Part shown: positions 27,068 through 35,838 of the stretch, one piece after another | How positions within the stretch are numbered: the first letter of the stretch is position 1 | Layout: every line of letters starts with the position of its first letter | Assembly (NCBI RefSeq): GCF_008728855.1 | Contig: NZ_CP042906.1 | Coordinates: forward strand, 2,666,001 to 2,730,000 | Length of the DNA stretch: 64,000 nt | DNA from: Hypericibacter terrae | Lineage (GTDB): Bacteria; Pseudomonadota; Alphaproteobacteria; Dongiales; Dongiaceae | Reading direction: 5' to 3' | Translations under genes and position numbers: made by a program | Notes under the pieces: generated by a model | Database searches by the model: none | Told to the model about the DNA's origin: nothing | The model's input: the letters and a program-made list of their open reading frames with translations, nothing else

Positions 27068-28512
27068 CTTCGCTTCCGTTCGACGTGGTCACCGCGATCC
27101 TCCTGATACCGATCTGTTCGGCAGGCCTGCTGGCCCTGTTGCCGGGCTATCGGCTTTCCGCCCTCCTCAACGTCCTGGCCAGCCTGCTCACGTTCCTGGC
27201 TGCTTTGCTTCTGTTCACGAACCGGCCCGAGGCCAATCAGTACGTTTTCATCGACGATCTCAACATCGTCTTCATCGTCCTCAACACCTTCGTCGGCTTC
27301 ACCACCAGCGTCTTCAGCGCCAGCTACATCGCCCACGAGCTGGAGACCGGCCGGTTGACGCCGACCTATCTCCGATTCTACCACGCGATCTACCAAGTCA
27401 TGATGTTCGGCATGAACCTGGCGCTGCTCTCGAACAATCTTGGCCTCATGTGGGTGGCCGTGGAGCTGGCGACCCTCAGCACCGTCATCATGGTCGGCAT
27501 CTACCGGACGCACGAAGCGCTCGAGGCCGCCTGGAAATATTTCATTCTCGGCAGCGTCGGCATCGCGCTGGCACTGTTCGGCACGATCCTGGTCTATATG
27601 GCCGCGCGGCCCGTGGTGGGCGAGGGGATCGACGCCATGGTCTGGACGGTCGTGATCGAGCGGGTCGCGAAGTTCGATCCGGCGCTGCTCAATGTCGCCT
27701 TCATCTTCCTTCTGCTCGGCTATGGCACGAAGGTCGGCCTGGCGCCGTTGCATGCCTGGCTGCCCGATGCGCATGCGGAAGGCCCCACGCCGATCTCGGC
27801 CGTGCTGTCGGGCCTGCTCCTCAATGTCGCGCTCTATGCGGTGCTGCGCTTCAAGATGCTGCTCGCCGCCAACCCCGACGCGATCAACCCCGGTCCCCTG
27901 ATGATCACCATGGGGCTGACCTCGCTCGTCTTCGCCGCCTTCATGCTCTATCGCCGGCGCGACATCAAACGCATGTTCGCCTATTCTTCGATCGAGCATA
28001 TGGGCATCATCGCCTTCGCCTTCGGGATGGGTGGGCCGCTCGCCAACTTCGCCGGGCTCCTGCATATGACCATGCACAGCCTCACCAAATCGGCGATCTT
28101 CTTCGCCGTCGGCCATATCGCCCAGGTCAAGGGCACGCAGAAGATCGCCGATATTCGCGGGCTCACGGAGAGCCACCCGGTCCTCGGCTGGGGGCTGGTG
28201 CTCGGCGTGGTGGCTATCGCCGGCATGCCGCCGCTCGGGATCTTCATGAGCGAGTTCCTGGTGGTGAGCTCGACCTTCGCCCGCGAGCCGTTGCTCGCCA
28301 TACCGCTGGTCCTGGGGCTGCTGGTCGCCTTCGGCGCCCTGTTCCTGCGGCTGGGCGGCATCGCCTTCGGCCCGCCGACGGGGAGCCTTGCGCCGGTCCA
28401 GGCCTCCTATGTTCCCATGTTTGCGCATCTGACCCTGGTCTGCATCGCCGGCGTCTATCTGCCGGCCCCGCTGGTCGTCTGGTTCCAGCATGTCGCGCAT
28501 CTGCTGGGATAG
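27064..28512 (+). CDS. hyfF: Hydrogenase-4 component F-like (NuoN/M-type antiporter subunit)
   Basis: 482-aa proton-antiporter-type membrane protein, the second such pump in the operon. Signatures are VAVELATLSTVIMVG with the membrane Glu, LGYGTKVGLAPLHAWLPDAHAEGPTPISAVLSG with the Lys and the loop helix, and RRRDIKRMFAYSSIEHMG. The ATG overlaps the hyfE stop. HyfD, a third antiporter-like protein in E. coli hyf, has no counterpart here. Confidence 0.92.
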   Translation: MTSLPFDVVTAILLIPICSAGLLALLPGYRLSALLNVLASLLTFLAALLLFTNRPEANQYVFIDDLNIVFIVLNTFVGFTTSVFSASYIAHELETGRLTPTYLRFYHAIYQVMMFGMNLALLSNNLGLMWVAVELATLSTVIMVGIYRTHEALEAAWKYFILGSVGIALALFGTILVYMAARPVVGEGIDAMVWTVVIERVAKFDPALLNVAFIFLLLGYGTKVGLAPLHAWLPDAHAEGPTPISAVLSGLLLNVALYAVLRFKMLLAANPDAINPGPLMITMGLTSLVFAAFMLYRRRDIKRMFAYSSIEHMGIIAFAFGMGGPLANFAGLLHMTMHSLTKSAIFFAVGHIAQVKGTQKIADIRGLTESHPVLGWGLVLGVVAIAGMPPLGIFMSEFLVVSSTFAREPLLAIPLVLGLLVAFGALFLRLGGIAFGPPTGSLAPVQASYVPMFAHLTLVCIAGVYLPAPLVVWFQHVAHLLG

Positions 28513-28527
28513 AGAGGAGGGGCCGCC

Positions 28528-30048
28528 ATGCCGACACTTGCCGAGCTGATGCAACGGGGCCGCGCCGTGCCGGGCGCTCGCCCCTGGCCACGCGTCCAGG
28601 TCGATGCGGAGCTGTGGCAGACAGCCGGGCAGTTGCTCGCCGAAGGGCATTGGACCTTGCTCGGTCTTTGGGCCGACAGCGGCGCCGTCCATATGGCTTT
28701 GCTCGCGGAGCCGCAGGCCGGTCCCGGAATTCTGAGTCTCGATTGCGCGAACGGAAAATTTCCGTCGATCGGCCGGCTGCATCCGCCGACGGTACGCCTC
28801 GAACGGACGATCCAGGATTTGTACGGGCTCGAGGCGGAAGGTGCCTCGGATTCGCGACCCTGGCTGGATCATGGGAGCTGGGGCGTCCGCCATCCGCTCG
28901 GCGAATGGACCCCATCTCCTGTTGCGCCCATGCCCGCCTACAATTTCCTGGAGGCGGAGGGCGAAGGGCTTCACCGGATCGCCGTGGGCCCGGTCCATGC
29001 CAGCGTCATCGAGCCCGGTCATTTCCGCTTCACCGTGAATGGCGAGGCCGTCGTCCGGCTGGAGGAACGGCTGGGCTACGCCCACAAGGGCATCGACGGG
29101 CTGATGCGGGAGGCGGGCCTGGAGCAGGCCGTCAAGCTCGCGGGCCGGACGTCCGGCGACAGCACGGTGGCCTATGCCTTGGCCTTCTCGCGCGCGGCGG
29201 AAACGGCGCTGCAGATCGAGGTTCCCGCAAGGGCCGTCTGGCTCCGGGCCCTGATGGCCGAGATGGAGCGCCTCGCCAATCACTTCGGCGATATCGGCGC
29301 CATCTGCAACGACGCCTCCTTCGTCGTGATGCATGCGCAATGCGGCACCTTGCGCGAGCGTGTGTTGCGCGCGGCGGAGGCCTGCTTCGGCCACCGTCTG
29401 ATGCGGGACCGCATCCTGCCGGGCGGCGTCGCAGCCGATCTTGGCGCAGACGGGATCGCCGCCTTGCGCGGCCTTCTGCAGGAGGCGCGCCGGCATTTCC
29501 CCACCCTGATCAAGCTCTACGACAACACCGCCTCGCTGCAGGACCGCACCGTCGGCACCGGCCGGCTCACGCCCGAACTGGCGCGCCAGTTCGGCTGCGG
29601 CGGCTATGTCGGCCGGGCGTCGGGCCGGGACTTCGACGCCCGCCGCGCGTTCCCCTATGCGCCCTACGACCAGCTGCAATTCGACGTGCGGGTCGCGACC
29701 GAAGGCGATGTGAACGCCCGCGTCTGGATCCGAATCTGGGAGGTGGAGCAAAGCCTGGCGCTGGTCGAGCAGATCCTCGACCGCCTGCCCGCGGGCCCGG
29801 TCCGCGTCGGCCTCAACCAGGGTTCAGGCAACGCCACCGAGGGCATGGCGATCGTCGAGGGGTTCCGGGGCGATATCCTCGTCTGGCTGCGCCTCGACGC
29901 CGACGGCAAGGTGGCGCGCTGCCATATGCGCGATCCGTCCTGGTTCCAATGGCCGGTGCTGGAGGCCGCGATCGAGGGCAACATCGTCGCCGACTTCCCG
30001 CTCTGCAATAAGTCCTTCAACTGCTCCTATTCCGGCCAGGACCTCTAG
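28528..30048 (+). CDS. hyfG: Hydrogenase-4 component G-like large subunit lacking Ni-binding cysteines
   Basis: 506-aa fusion of a NuoC-like (30-kDa) part (about residues 1-130) and a NuoD/[NiFe]-large-subunit part. [NiFe] enzymes have RxCGxC; here residues 207-212 read RTSGDS, with serine for both cysteines. The C-terminal CxxC aligns with C499-S-Y-S502, and the chain ends four residues later (GQDL), so no cleavable maturation tail exists. The protein cannot hold the NiFe site in the usual way and resembles Ehr/complex I subunits, possibly with a quinone pocket. A strong GGAGGGG ribosome site precedes it. Confidence 0.88.
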   Translation: MPTLAELMQRGRAVPGARPWPRVQVDAELWQTAGQLLAEGHWTLLGLWADSGAVHMALLAEPQAGPGILSLDCANGKFPSIGRLHPPTVRLERTIQDLYGLEAEGASDSRPWLDHGSWGVRHPLGEWTPSPVAPMPAYNFLEAEGEGLHRIAVGPVHASVIEPGHFRFTVNGEAVVRLEERLGYAHKGIDGLMREAGLEQAVKLAGRTSGDSTVAYALAFSRAAETALQIEVPARAVWLRALMAEMERLANHFGDIGAICNDASFVVMHAQCGTLRERVLRAAEACFGHRLMRDRILPGGVAADLGADGIAALRGLLQEARRHFPTLIKLYDNTASLQDRTVGTGRLTPELARQFGCGGYVGRASGRDFDARRAFPYAPYDQLQFDVRVATEGDVNARVWIRIWEVEQSLALVEQILDRLPAGPVRVGLNQGSGNATEGMAIVEGFRGDILVWLRLDADGKVARCHMRDPSWFQWPVLEAAIEGNIVADFPLCNKSFNCSYSGQDL

Positions 30049-30058
30049 GGAGACCGGC

Positions 30059-30580
30059 ATGCACAGGATCCTGTTCGACAATCTCGCGAAGGGCACGCTG
30101 ACCGAGCCGCCGCCCGCGCCGGACGAGAGCGCCCTGGCCGAGCTGGCGGCGGCGCTCGAACGCAACGCGCGCCGCAAGCTGGGGCGCAGCCTTTCGATCC
30201 GACAGGTCGATGCGGGCTCCTGCAATGGCTGCGAGCTGGAGATCAACGCCCTCGGCAACCCATTCTACGATCTTGAGCGCTTCGGCCTGCGCTTCGTCGC
30301 CTCGCCGCGGCATGCGGACGTGCTGCTGGTCACGGGACCCGTGACCCGGAACATGCAGATCGCCCTCGAACGCACCTACCGCGCGACGCCCGACCCGAAA
30401 TGGGTCGTGGCCGCGGGCGATTGCGCGCTCGATGGCGGCATGTTCGCGGGGAGCTATGCGTGCCTGGGCGGGGTATCGGCCGCCATTCCGGTCGACCTGC
30501 ATATCCGGGGCTGTCCGCCGAGCCCGACGCAGCTTCTCAAAGGATTGCTGGCGCTGCTGCAGGTGGACAAGGCCCGGTGA
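30059..30580 (+). CDS. hyfI: Hydrogenase-4 component I-like small subunit (NuoB type, N2 cluster)
   Basis: 173-aa NuoB/HycG homologue. All four ligands of the N2-type [4Fe-4S] cluster are present: C55 and C58 (GSCNGCELE), C122 (AAGDCALDG) and C152 (RGCPPSP). Redox function therefore seems retained even though the partner large subunit lacks Ni ligands. It is the last gene of the six-gene operon. No HyfH/NuoI-type or HyfA-type ferredoxin subunit, maturation protease or hyp gene is found in the window. Confidence 0.93.
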   Translation: MHRILFDNLAKGTLTEPPPAPDESALAELAAALERNARRKLGRSLSIRQVDAGSCNGCELEINALGNPFYDLERFGLRFVASPRHADVLLVTGPVTRNMQIALERTYRATPDPKWVVAAGDCALDGGMFAGSYACLGGVSAAIPVDLHIRGCPPSPTQLLKGLLALLQVDKAR

Positions 30581-30603
30581 GGCCCGCGCGGTCGCGCGGG
30601 CCT
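30580..30603. terminator. Bidirectional hairpin between hyfI and lexA
   Basis: An 11-bp perfect G+C-rich inverted repeat (arms AGGCCCGCGCG and its complement, with a 2-nt centre) starts at the last base of the hyfI stop and ends 9 bp before the lexA stop. It has no U tract, but its place between convergent genes suits a two-way terminator or an RNA end-stabilising structure. Confidence 0.7.
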
Positions 30604-30612
30604 AGCCGGCGG

Positions 30613-31320
30613 TCAGTAGCGGCGCAGCAGGCCGATAAGCCGGCCCTGAACGCGGACCCGGTCGGGCCCAAAGATTCGCGTCTCATAGGCCGGGTTCGCG
30701 GGCTCGAGGGCGATCGAATCGCCCTTCCGGCGCAGCCGCTTCAAGGTCGCCTCGTTGTTGTCGACCAGGGCCACCACGATGGTGCCGTTGTCGGCATTGT
30801 CGACCCGCTCGATCACGACCGTGTCGCCGTCGAGGATGCCGGCGTTGATCATCGAATCGCCGTCGACCTCGAGCGCGTAATACTCGCCCCGGCCCAGGAG
30901 GCCGGCCGGCACGTCGACGAAGCTGGAGCTGTCGCGCAGCGCCTCGATCGGGGTACCGGCGGCGATCCGGCCATAAAGGGGAAGTTGAACCGCCTCGACG
31001 TCGCGGGCGAGGGGGGCGCCGGGGAGGGCGCCCGCGAAATCGCCGCGGATGACGGTCGGGGCGAAGCCCGTGGCCGTGGGCCGGGTCGAGGTGGTGATTC
31101 CCACGGCATCGGGCAGCTTCAGGACCTCCAGCGCCCGGGCCCGGTGGGGCAGGCGGCGGATGAAGCCGCGCTCCTCGAGGCCGGTGATCAGGCGGTGGAT
31201 GCCGGACTTGGATTTCAGTCCCAGCGCTTCCTTCATCTCGTCGAACGAAGGCGAAACGCCCGCGTCGGTCAGGCGCTTATTGATGAAATGCAGGAGCTCG
31301 TTCTGCTTGCGCGTGAGCAT
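30613..31320 (-). CDS. lexA: LexA SOS repressor
   Basis: Represses DNA damage genes and is self-cleaved when RecA filaments form. The 235-aa protein has an N-terminal winged helix ([17 protein letters not shown], then [22 protein letters not shown]). The cleavage bond A121-G122 lies in GRIAAGTP. The catalytic dyad is S156 (DGDSM) and K194 (ATLKRL). Its promoter carries an alphaproteobacterial SOS box, so it is autoregulated. It lies downstream of moeA on the same strand but has its own 168-bp promoter region. Confidence 0.97.
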   Translation of the reverse strand: MLTRKQNELLHFINKRLTDAGVSPSFDEMKEALGLKSKSGIHRLITGLEERGFIRRLPHRARALEVLKLPDAVGITTSTRPTATGFAPTVIRGDFAGALPGAPLARDVEAVQLPLYGRIAAGTPIEALRDSSSFVDVPAGLLGRGEYYALEVDGDSMINAGILDGDTVVIERVDNADNGTIVVALVDNNEATLKRLRRKGDSIALEPANPAYETRIFGPDRVRVQGRLIGLLRRY

Positions 31321-31366
31321 TGATGGCTTTCCTCGCGGCCGGACGAACCGGCACCCCCAAGATATG

Positions 31367-31381
31367 GAACAAAACCTAAAC
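31367..31381 (-). promoter_or_regulatory. Degenerate second SOS-like box upstream of lexA
   Basis: GAAC-N7-AAAC on the plus strand (GTTT-N7-GTTC on the minus strand) differs by one base from the GTTC-N7-GTTC consensus. It lies 46 bp upstream of the lexA start and just downstream of the main box. It may be a weak auxiliary LexA site or chance. Confidence 0.35.
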
Positions 31382-31391
31382 GACGACACAC

Positions 31392-31406
31392 GTTCTAGTT
31401 TGGTTC
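31392..31406 (-). promoter_or_regulatory. SOS box (LexA operator), GTTC-N7-GTTC
   Basis: Exact match to the alphaproteobacterial LexA site: direct repeats GTTC at 31392-31395 and 31403-31406 with a 7-nt spacer. It covers the -10 hexamer of the predicted lexA promoter, so LexA binding would block RNA polymerase directly. Confidence 0.9.
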
Positions 31407-31420
31407 CCGGAAGGGGTCAA
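31392..31420 (-). promoter_or_regulatory. lexA: Predicted sigma-70-type promoter of lexA
   Basis: On the minus strand -35 TTGACC (31415-31420) is followed after exactly 17 nt by -10 TAGAAC (31392-31397). The expected start site is near 31385, about 65 nt upstream of the lexA ATG. The overlap with the SOS box supports both calls. Confidence 0.7.
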
Positions 31421-31488
31421 GGTTTTTCCACAGGCTGGGTAAGGCCCAGAGTCGCGGAGGCCGGTTGCACCGGCGAATCAGACTCGGC

Positions 31489-32700
31489 CTAGAGCCCCAT
31501 CAAATCCCGGTGGAATCGCAGAACCCGCACAGCGTCGCCCACCTTGGCAGCGGGCGCATGGGGGGCGCGGATGAGCAACCCATCGGCCTGGGCCAGGAAG
31601 GCCATCATTGCGCTGTCCTGCCGCTCCATCGGCACCGCCACCAGGGCGCCCTGTGCGTTGAGGGTGAGACGCGCCCGCAAATAGTCCTGGCGCTGGTCGT
31701 TCGCCTTGAGGTCGCTGCCCAGGATGGCGGTTTCGCTTTCATCCTCGACCTCACGACCCTCCATCACGGCGAAGGCCGGTTTCACGAACAGCAGCGAGCA
31801 GACCAGGGCCGAGACGGGGTTGCCCGGCAGGCCCAGCACGGGCGTGTTGCCGAGCCGGCCGAACATGACCGGTTTGCCGGGCCGCATGGCGATCTTCCAG
31901 AAGGCGAGTTTCATGCCCTGTCCGGCAAGCGCCTCCTGGACCAGATCGTGGTCGCCGACCGAGGCGCCGCCGGTGGTGATCAGCAGGTCGGCACCGGCCG
32001 CGCCGGCCAGCATCTCGGCCAGCACGCCCGAATCGTCCCGGGCGATGCCGAGATCGACGGGATCGCCGCCGCAAGCCCGCACGAAGGCCGCCAGCGCCAG
32101 ACCGTTGGACCCGACGATGCCCGCGGGCCCGATCGGCTCCCCGGGCATCGACAACTCGTCGCCGGTGCTGAGGATGGCCACGCGCGGGCGGCGGCGCACC
32201 TTGAGCCAGGGCCGGTTGGCGGCGGCCGCCAATCCGATGTCGCGCGCCGTCAGCCGGGCGCCCGCGCGGAACAGGACGCGCCCTTCCTCGAAATCCTGGC
32301 CCTTGGCGCGGATATGGCGCCCAGGCTCGGCCGCCGCGGTCAGCTCGACGCTGTCGCCGTCGCGCTTGGCGTTCTCCTGGATGACGATGCTGTCGGCCCC
32401 GTGGGGCAGGGGACCGCCAGTCAGAATCCGCACCGCCTCGCCGGGGCCGACGTGGCCTTCATAGTGTCCGCCGGCCGGCGCGGTACCGACCAGCTTCAGC
32501 CTCACCGGTGCCTTCGTCACGTCGGCGGCGCGCACCGCATAGCCGTCCATCGCCGAGACGGCAAAGGGCGGGTGGCTCACGCGCGCCGTCACATCCTCGG
32601 CCAGCACCCGGCCCAGCGCGTCGGCGAGACCGACCTGCTCGGCCGGCAGCGGCCGGAAGGCCGCGCAGATCTCAGCTTGCGCCTGTTCGACCGGAATCAT
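31489..32700 (-). CDS. moeA: Molybdopterin molybdenumtransferase
   Basis: Inserts molybdate into adenylylated molybdopterin. The 403-aa protein has the N-terminal [13 protein letters not shown]. The central MPT-binding region shows [17 protein letters not shown] and GKPVMFG, then [11 protein letters not shown]. The C-terminal beta domain follows from about 330. The start is in an ATGA overlap with the moaC stop, so both cofactor genes are coupled and lie at the end of the trp operon, as in many alphaproteobacteria. Confidence 0.96.
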   Translation of the reverse strand: MIPVEQAQAEICAAFRPLPAEQVGLADALGRVLAEDVTARVSHPPFAVSAMDGYAVRAADVTKAPVRLKLVGTAPAGGHYEGHVGPGEAVRILTGGPLPHGADSIVIQENAKRDGDSVELTAAAEPGRHIRAKGQDFEEGRVLFRAGARLTARDIGLAAAANRPWLKVRRRPRVAILSTGDELSMPGEPIGPAGIVGSNGLALAAFVRACGGDPVDLGIARDDSGVLAEMLAGAAGADLLITTGGASVGDHDLVQEALAGQGMKLAFWKIAMRPGKPVMFGRLGNTPVLGLPGNPVSALVCSLLFVKPAFAVMEGREVEDESETAILGSDLKANDQRQDYLRARLTLNAQGALVAVPMERQDSAMMAFLAQADGLLIRAPHAPAAKVGDAVRVLRFHRDLMGL

Positions 32701-33203
32701 CGCCCGCGCTCGTAGGTACCGGATTTTCCGCCGCTCTTATGCTCGAGCCGGATATCGCCCAGCACCATGCCGCGATCGACCGCCTTGCACATGTCATAGA
32801 CGGTGAGGGCCGCGACCGAGACCGCTGTCAGCGCTTCCATTTCGACGCCGGTGGGACCGGTGGTCTTGACCGTCGCCGTGATGTCGATCCGGCTCTGGCG
32901 GAGATTCGGCTTCAGCACGACCGAGAGAGCGCTCAGCGCCAGCGGATGGCAGAGCGGGATGAGCTCATGGGTGCGCTTCGCCCCCATGATGCCGGCGAGC
33001 TCGGCGACCGACAGCACGTCGCCCTTCTTCACCTGGCCGGCACGGATGAGTCGCATCGTCTGTCTGGCGACCGTGACATGGCCCGAGGCCACGGCGATGC
33101 GCTCGGTCGCGGGCTTGGCCGAGACATCGACCATCTGCGCGCGGCCCGCCTCGTCGAAATGGGTGAGGCGAGACGGCTTCGTCTTCCGGGATTTTCGTGC
33201 CAT
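32697..33203 (-). CDS. moaC: Cyclic pyranopterin monophosphate synthase
   Basis: Second step of molybdenum cofactor synthesis, acting with MoaA on GTP. The 168-aa protein shows [32 protein letters not shown] and [28 protein letters not shown], the family active-site segment. It lies 11 bp after trpC and overlaps moeA by 4 bp. The partner moaA is not in the window. Confidence 0.97.
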   Translation of the reverse strand: MARKSRKTKPSRLTHFDEAGRAQMVDVSAKPATERIAVASGHVTVARQTMRLIRAGQVKKGDVLSVAELAGIMGAKRTHELIPLCHPLALSALSVVLKPNLRQSRIDITATVKTTGPTGVEMEALTAVSVAALTVYDMCKAVDRGMVLGDIRLEHKSGGKSGTYERGR

Positions 33204-33214
33204 CGCCCGCTGTC

Positions 33215-34030
33215 TCAGGCGGAGCGGCGCGCGAGCGCGGCGCGCGACAGCAGCATCGCCGTGGCGCCCGCGACGTCAGGCTGGCGCATCAGAGATTCGC
33301 CGATCAGGAAGATCGAGGCGCCGACCCTGCTCATGCGCACCAGATCCTCGGGCGATTCCAGGCCGCTCTCGGCCACGATGAGCCGGTCCTTCGGCACCCG
33401 TGGCGCCAGCGCCTCGGTGGTCGCAAGATCGACCTTCAAGGTCTTGAGATTGCGATTATTGATCCCGAGCAGCCGGGCCTTCAGCTTCAGCGCGCGCTCG
33501 AGCTCGACCTGATCGTGAACTTCAACAAGCACGTCCATCTTCCAATATTGCGCGACGGCCTCGAGCTCGGCCGCCTGCGCATCGGAGAGCGCCGCCATGA
33601 TCAGCAGCACGCAATCGGCGCCCAGTGCCCGCGCCTCCGCGATCTGGTAGGGATCAAGCATGAAGTCCTTGCGCAGGGCCGGCAGATCGCAAGCGGCGCG
33701 TGCCGCCGTCAGATACTCGTCGCGACCCTGGAAATAGGGCTCGTCGGTCAGGACCGACAGGCAGGTTGCCCCGCCCACGGCATAGGACCTCGCCAGGTTC
33801 GCCGGGTGGAAGTCCTCCCGGATCAGGCCCTTGCTGGGCGACGCCTTCTTGATCTCGGCAATCAGGCCGAAACGGCCGGCAGCGACCGCGGCCGCCAGGC
33901 GATCGCCGAAGCCGCGGGTCGGGCTCTGCGCCTTCGCCGCCGCCTCGACCGCGACCAGCGGGCGCTCGGTCTTGCGGCGCGCCACATGGACGAGCTTGTC
34001 GGCGCAGATTTTCTGCAGCACGTCGCTCAT
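33215..34030 (-). CDS. trpC: Indole-3-glycerol phosphate synthase
   Basis: Closes the indole ring in tryptophan synthesis. The monofunctional TIM barrel is 271 aa. Motifs are [13 protein letters not shown] (catalytic Lys), [40 protein letters not shown] and IVAESGL. The start is in an ATGA overlap with the trpD stop. trpF is not fused, unlike the enterobacterial enzyme. Confidence 0.97.
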   Translation of the reverse strand: MSDVLQKICADKLVHVARRKTERPLVAVEAAAKAQSPTRGFGDRLAAAVAAGRFGLIAEIKKASPSKGLIREDFHPANLARSYAVGGATCLSVLTDEPYFQGRDEYLTAARAACDLPALRKDFMLDPYQIAEARALGADCVLLIMAALSDAQAAELEAVAQYWKMDVLVEVHDQVELERALKLKARLLGINNRNLKTLKVDLATTEALAPRVPKDRLIVAESGLESPEDLVRMSRVGASIFLIGESLMRQPDVAGATAMLLSRAALARRSA

Positions 34031-35079
34031 GCCGGCACCGGTCCGTTGGTGATGGTAACGAGCTTCTCCAGCACCGCCCGCGCCTTGCCGGAATCGATCG
34101 CGGCCTCCGCCAGGGCCTTGCCGGCCTTCAGGTCGGCTGCTTTGCCGGCCAGCATCAAGGCCGCGGCGGCGTTGAACAGCACCACGTCGCGATAGGGACC
34201 CGGATGCCCGTCGAGCAGGGCCGTGAGCGCCAGCGCATTGGTCGCGGAATCGCCGCCCTTGAGGTCGGCCGCGCTGGCGCGGCGCAGCCCGATATCCTCG
34301 GGTTTCACCTCGAAGCTCCGCACCTTGCCGCCCTTGAGCTCGGCCACATGGGTGGGGCCGGTCGTGGTGATCTCGTCCATGCCGTCGGAGCCATGGACGA
34401 CCCAGGCGCTCTCGGTGCCGAGCCGGCCCAGCACCGTCGCCATGGTCTCGATCCAGTCGCGTGAGAACACGCCGATGAGCTGCCGCTTGGCGCCGGCGGG
34501 GTTGGAGAGCGGACCCATGAGGTTGAAAATGGTGCGGGTGCCGAGCTCGACACGGGTCGGGCCGACATGCCGCATCGCGCTGTGATGGCGCGGCGCCAGC
34601 ATCAGGCAGATGCCGGCCTCCCACAGGGCCTTCTTCACCAGGCTCATATCGGCTTCGATATTGACGCCGAGCGCCTGCAGCACGTCGGCGGTGCCGGTCT
34701 TGGACGACATGGCGCGGTTGCCATGCTTGGCGACGGGCACGCCCGCGGCCGCCACGACCAGGGCCGCCCCGGTCGAGATGTTCCAGCTGCCGGATTGATC
34801 GCCGCCGGTGCCGCAGGTGTCGATCGCCCCGGCCGGCGCCTCGATGCGGGTCATCTTGGCGCGCATGGCGCGCACGGCGCCGGTGATCTCCTCGACCGTC
34901 TCGCCGCGCACCCGCAAGCCCATCAGGAACGCGCCCAGCTGCGAGGGCGTCGCGTTGCCCGACATCATGATGTCGAAGGCCTGCTCCGCCTCGCTCTCGC
35001 TGAGTTTCCGGCCGGACGCGACCGCACCGATCAGCGGCTTCAGATCGCCAGCCGGAGCCGGCGCGGGCGCAGCGGTCAT
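34027..35079 (-). CDS. trpD: Anthranilate phosphoribosyltransferase
   Basis: Transfers phosphoribosyl to anthranilate. The 350-aa protein carries [20 protein letters not shown] for PRPP binding, [33 protein letters not shown] and [14 protein letters not shown]. It overlaps trpG upstream and trpC downstream by 4 bp each, so trpG-trpD-trpC-moaC-moeA is a tightly coupled operon. Confidence 0.97.
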   Translation of the reverse strand: MTAAPAPAPAGDLKPLIGAVASGRKLSESEAEQAFDIMMSGNATPSQLGAFLMGLRVRGETVEEITGAVRAMRAKMTRIEAPAGAIDTCGTGGDQSGSWNISTGAALVVAAAGVPVAKHGNRAMSSKTGTADVLQALGVNIEADMSLVKKALWEAGICLMLAPRHHSAMRHVGPTRVELGTRTIFNLMGPLSNPAGAKRQLIGVFSRDWIETMATVLGRLGTESAWVVHGSDGMDEITTTGPTHVAELKGGKVRSFEVKPEDIGLRRASAADLKGGDSATNALALTALLDGHPGPYRDVVLFNAAAALMLAGKAADLKAGKALAEAAIDSGKARAVLEKLVTITNGPVPA

Positions 35080-35675
35080 GCCGACAGCCTCATGGCCTGC
35101 GCATTATGGCCGCAGCGGCGCAGGAAATTGGCGAGCAGCCGATGGCCATGCTCCGAGGCGATGCTCTCGGGATGGAACTGCACGCCGAAGATCGGCAGTT
35201 CGCGATGGGCGAGGCCCATCACGATGCCGTCCTCGGTCTCGGCCGTGATCTCCAACTCCTGAGGGAAGCCGTCGCGCTCGACGATGAGCGAGTGATAGCG
35301 CGTGCCGGTGAAGGGGCTCGGGATGTCGGCGAAGATGTCGGTGCCGCGATGGATCACGCGGCTGACCTTGCCATGCATCGGCAGGGGGGCCCGGACCACC
35401 TTGCCGCCGAAAGCCTGGCCGATCGCCTGATGACCGAGGCAGACGCCGAGGATCGGGATCTTGCCCTTGGCGGCGCCGATCAGGTCGAGGCAGATGCCGG
35501 CGCGATCGGGGTCGCAGGGCCCCGGCGAGATGATGATGCCCTGCGGCTTCAGCGCCATCGCTTCGGCCACGGCGATCTTGTCATTACGCCGCACCACCAT
35601 CTCGGCGCCAAGCTCGCCCAGATAGTGATAGAGGTTGTAGGTAAAGCTGTCGTAGTTGTCGATTAACAGAAACAT
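35076..35675 (-). CDS. trpG: Anthranilate synthase component II (glutamine amidotransferase)
   Basis: Supplies ammonia from glutamine to TrpE. The 199-aa class I amidotransferase has C79 in [15 protein letters not shown] and H168/E170 in VQFHPES. The N terminus [15 protein letters not shown] is typical. Its leader holds a small GC hairpin at 35689-35708 (6-bp arms), 14 bp upstream of the ATG; no Trp-rich leader peptide was recognised. trpE lies about 2.5 kb away on the same strand, past two other genes. Confidence 0.96.
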   Translation of the reverse strand: MFLLIDNYDSFTYNLYHYLGELGAEMVVRRNDKIAVAEAMALKPQGIIISPGPCDPDRAGICLDLIGAAKGKIPILGVCLGHQAIGQAFGGKVVRAPLPMHGKVSRVIHRGTDIFADIPSPFTGTRYHSLIVERDGFPQELEITAETEDGIVMGLAHRELPIFGVQFHPESIASEHGHRLLANFLRRCGHNAQAMRLSA

Positions 35676-35838
35676 TTCAAATCCTTGGGGGCGCCTGCTG
35701 CAGCGCCCTGCGAATGGCCTCAGGGTTGGTTATAGCAGGGCCGGGAAGGCCGGTCCAAGGCCGGCAGCGGCCCTCGGACTCGGGGTCAGATATGATAGAA
35801 GCGCGGGCATTCTTCCAGGATAGGACAGGCATTCCAGC

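Noticed and set aside
26581-29751. Very long open frame (over 1000 codons) on the minus strand across hyfE to hyfG
   Set aside because: It is rich in Arg, His, Asp, Gln and Gly with no domain, runs against clear homologues, and is the kind of antisense shadow expected in high-G+C coding DNA.
28528-30580. hyfG-hyfI as an active [NiFe] hydrogenase or formate hydrogenlyase
   Set aside because: Both N-terminal and one C-terminal Ni-binding cysteine are replaced, and no maturation or formate dehydrogenase genes are present.
35689-35708. trp attenuator in front of trpG
   Set aside because: Only a 6-bp hairpin is seen, without a leader peptide containing Trp codons or an alternative pairing.
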